Source of the DNA: an uncultured Candidatus Poseidoniales archaeon
GTDB taxonomy: Archaea; Thermoplasmatota; Poseidoniia; Poseidoniales; Thalassarchaeaceae
Reading direction: 5' to 3'
Length of the DNA stretch: 6,126 bases
Assembly (NCBI GenBank): GCA_950068635.1
Contig: CATMIM010000079.1
Coordinates: 1 to 6,126, forward strand
A program made the position numbers and the translations under genes. Position 1 is the stretch's first letter. Each line of letters opens with the position of its first letter. Of this stretch, positions 4,931 through 6,126 are shown piece by piece. Under the pieces are notes generated by a model. The model saw nothing but the letters and a program-made list of their open reading frames with translations, made no database searches and was not told where the DNA came from.

Positions 4931-6126
4931 TCAATCATCGAGGACCAACCGCGTGGTATGTGCCCAGGTCACCTTGCCTTCGAGCACCAACGTCCCGAAC
5001 TGGTCCTTCGCCGTCGCCCCGACGACCAGCACATCGTGTCCCCGCTCGGGAGCATAGGCGAGCAGCATCTCCGGAGCCTTGACACGGTCCCACAGTTGGA
5101 AGCCGATCACGCCCGTGGCATCGACCAGCCGAGTTCCCCACTTGGTGCCGCCATCCGAGTATTCCTTGTGCTCGAAGTTGAACAGCCTGCCGCGGATGTT
5201 CCAACGCTGTGGGTCGAGTTCGTCGAACTGTGAGTCATCCGCATCAGGGTCGGGCGCCTGCTCGATGCTTCCACTGCTGCTGACATCGATGCGGATGTGA
5301 CTCTTGAGATCCGGCTTGTACCCAGCCGCCGGGATGATGTTTCGCAGCCGGACCATCGCCCCATCGACCAGCCAGTCAGTTTGCTCGTAGCCCTCCTGTT
5401 TCACCACCACCGCGACCCATTCGCCAGCACCGAAATCGAGGAAGAACTCCAGCGCCTCAACCTCGTTCTTGGGCCACTGCAGCTCCATGCGTGCCTTGCG
5501 CACCCGCCCACGCACGTTCTTCCATGGGTCGATGTCACCGATGGCGGTGCAGTCGAGGGTCGTGCTCACCAGTAACGGGTTGGTGGCCTCACCACCGTTC
5601 GCCAGTTCTTCCAAGAAGGGCGAACCGTCGCACACCGCGGCGTATTCGCATCGCTGGCACCGCGTATCGGGGTGCAGCTCGGGCTTTCCGGAGGGCTCGC
5701 CACCAGGAGCGAATATGCGCACCTGTTCCGGCTCAGGGGGGAAGTCGGCCTCATCGAGTTCAGCGGGCTCCTTGATGCGCTCGAACACGTCGTGCAGCCG
5801 CGTCTCGAGCCTGAGCAACCCTGCCTCATCCGGAACGCGCATTGGCTTGCGGACCGGCACACCGAGATACCAGATCTCCTCGGCCACCACCATCTCCTGA
5901 CGGTCGTGCGTCACCCACCACAGGTAAGCGTAGGTGGCCATCTGCTCCGGATAGCCGAATGAATAGTCCGAAGTGCCATCGCTCGCCTTCACATCGAAGA
6001 TGCGCACGTCACCGGTCCAGCGGTAGACCAGATCGTACTCACCTTGCAACCACCCCTCGGGGTGCACCGTGGACATGGAGAAATCGCTCGCATCCGGGTC
6101 GCAGAACAACGGTCGCGCCACCTCCC
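4931..6126 (-). CDS. Cas4/RecB-like PD-(D/E)XK nuclease with Fe-S cysteines and two C-terminal OB folds (5' end cut by window)
   Basis: At least 397 residues are visible; the frame is open through the right edge, so the N-terminus is missing. Numbering from the GTG at 6121: the nuclease core shows GEYD (27-30), then the strand RIFDVK with Asp43 and Lys45 (motif III), then EQMATYAYLW (59-68), the Q-x3-Y motif of Cas4/RecB-type nucleases. Cys155, Cys158 and Cys164 (CQRCEYAAVC) match the C-terminal three cysteines of the iron-sulfur cluster in Cas4, AddB and Dna2; the fourth normally lies before the core and would be outside the window. After a short linker come two beta-rich regions with RPA-type OB pattern: about 195-282 (VRGRVRKARM onward) and 304-394 (WNIRGRLFNF, then TRLVDATGVIGFQLWD). 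An acidic linker (291-301) separates them. This suggests ssDNA-directed cleavage in repair or recombination. The GTG at 6121 is not taken as the start because the frame continues upstream of it. Confidence 0.82.
   Translation of the reverse strand, partial: EVARPLFCDPDASDFSMSTVHPEGWLQGEYDLVYRWTGDVRIFDVKASDGTSDYSFGYPEQMATYAYLWWVTHDRQEMVVAEEIWYLGVPVRKPMRVPDEAGLLRLETRLHDVFERIKEPAELDEADFPPEPEQVRIFAPGGEPSGKPELHPDTRCQRCEYAAVCDGSPFLEELANGGEATNPLLVSTTLDCTAIGDIDPWKNVRGRVRKARMELQWPKNEVEALEFFLDFGAGEWVAVVVKQEGYEQTDWLVDGAMVRLRNIIPAAGYKPDLKSHIRIDVSSSGSIEQAPDPDADDSQFDELDPQRWNIRGRLFNFEHKEYSDGGTKWGTRLVDATGVIGFQLWDRVKAPEMLLAYAPERGHDVLVVGATAKDQFGTLVLEGKVTWAHTTRLVLDD

Noticed and set aside
4931..6126. The nuclease as a CRISPR Cas4 in an adaptation module
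   Set aside because: No repeats, Cas1 or Cas2 are present, and the extra C-terminal domains are not typical of CRISPR Cas4; a repair-type nuclease is more likely from what is visible.

Overview
The window looks like a piece of archaeal chromosome, GC-rich (around 60% by eye), densely packed and without mobile elements. The archaeal assignment rests on genes that bacteria lack: ribosomal proteins L44e (eL42) and S27e, translation initiation factor aIF2-alpha, the box H/ACA protein Nop10 and a PAC2-family proteasome assembly chaperone, all in the order L44e-S27e-aIF2alpha-Nop10-PAC2 that is widely conserved in Archaea. High GC, acidic protein tails, and the mix of Shine-Dalgarno-led and apparently short-leader starts suggest a euryarchaeote, possibly a marine Thermoplasmatota lineage such as Marine Group II (Poseidoniales). 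That finer placement is inference.

Layout. Bases 1-805 (minus strand) hold a seven-helix membrane protein of unknown function whose stop overlaps the start of another gene running off the left edge. Bases 806-960 are a divergent promoter region. Bases 961-3360 (plus strand) are the translation/proteostasis operon: L44e, S27e, aIF2alpha, then after a 107-base gap Nop10 and PAC2, which overlap by four bases. A 73-base spacer with three small hairpins leads to an AI-2E family permease (3434-4486). A strong GC-rich hairpin lies between the permease and a convergent small ubiquitin-like (ThiS/MoaD/SAMP) gene (4568-4768, minus). That gene is divergent from a tRNA-Ser(CGA) (4835-4917, plus), which converges on a long minus-strand gene (4931 to the right edge). 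The long gene encodes a Cas4/RecB-like PD-(D/E)XK nuclease with iron-sulfur cysteines and two predicted C-terminal OB folds.

How the genes fit together. L44e, S27e and aIF2alpha serve the ribosome and initiation; Nop10 serves rRNA pseudouridylation; the PAC2 protein carries a C-terminal HbYX-type tail expected to dock on the proteasome alpha ring. The ubiquitin-like gene ends in Gly-Gly, so it could be a protein modifier feeding the proteasome, a sulfur carrier, or both. The points most worth a second look are the nuclease/Fe-S/double-OB architecture, an L44e that has lost three of four zinc-ribbon cysteines, the PAC2 HbYX tail, and the elongated acidic Nop10. I found no CRISPR array, insertion sequence, or clear novel multi-gene defence system.
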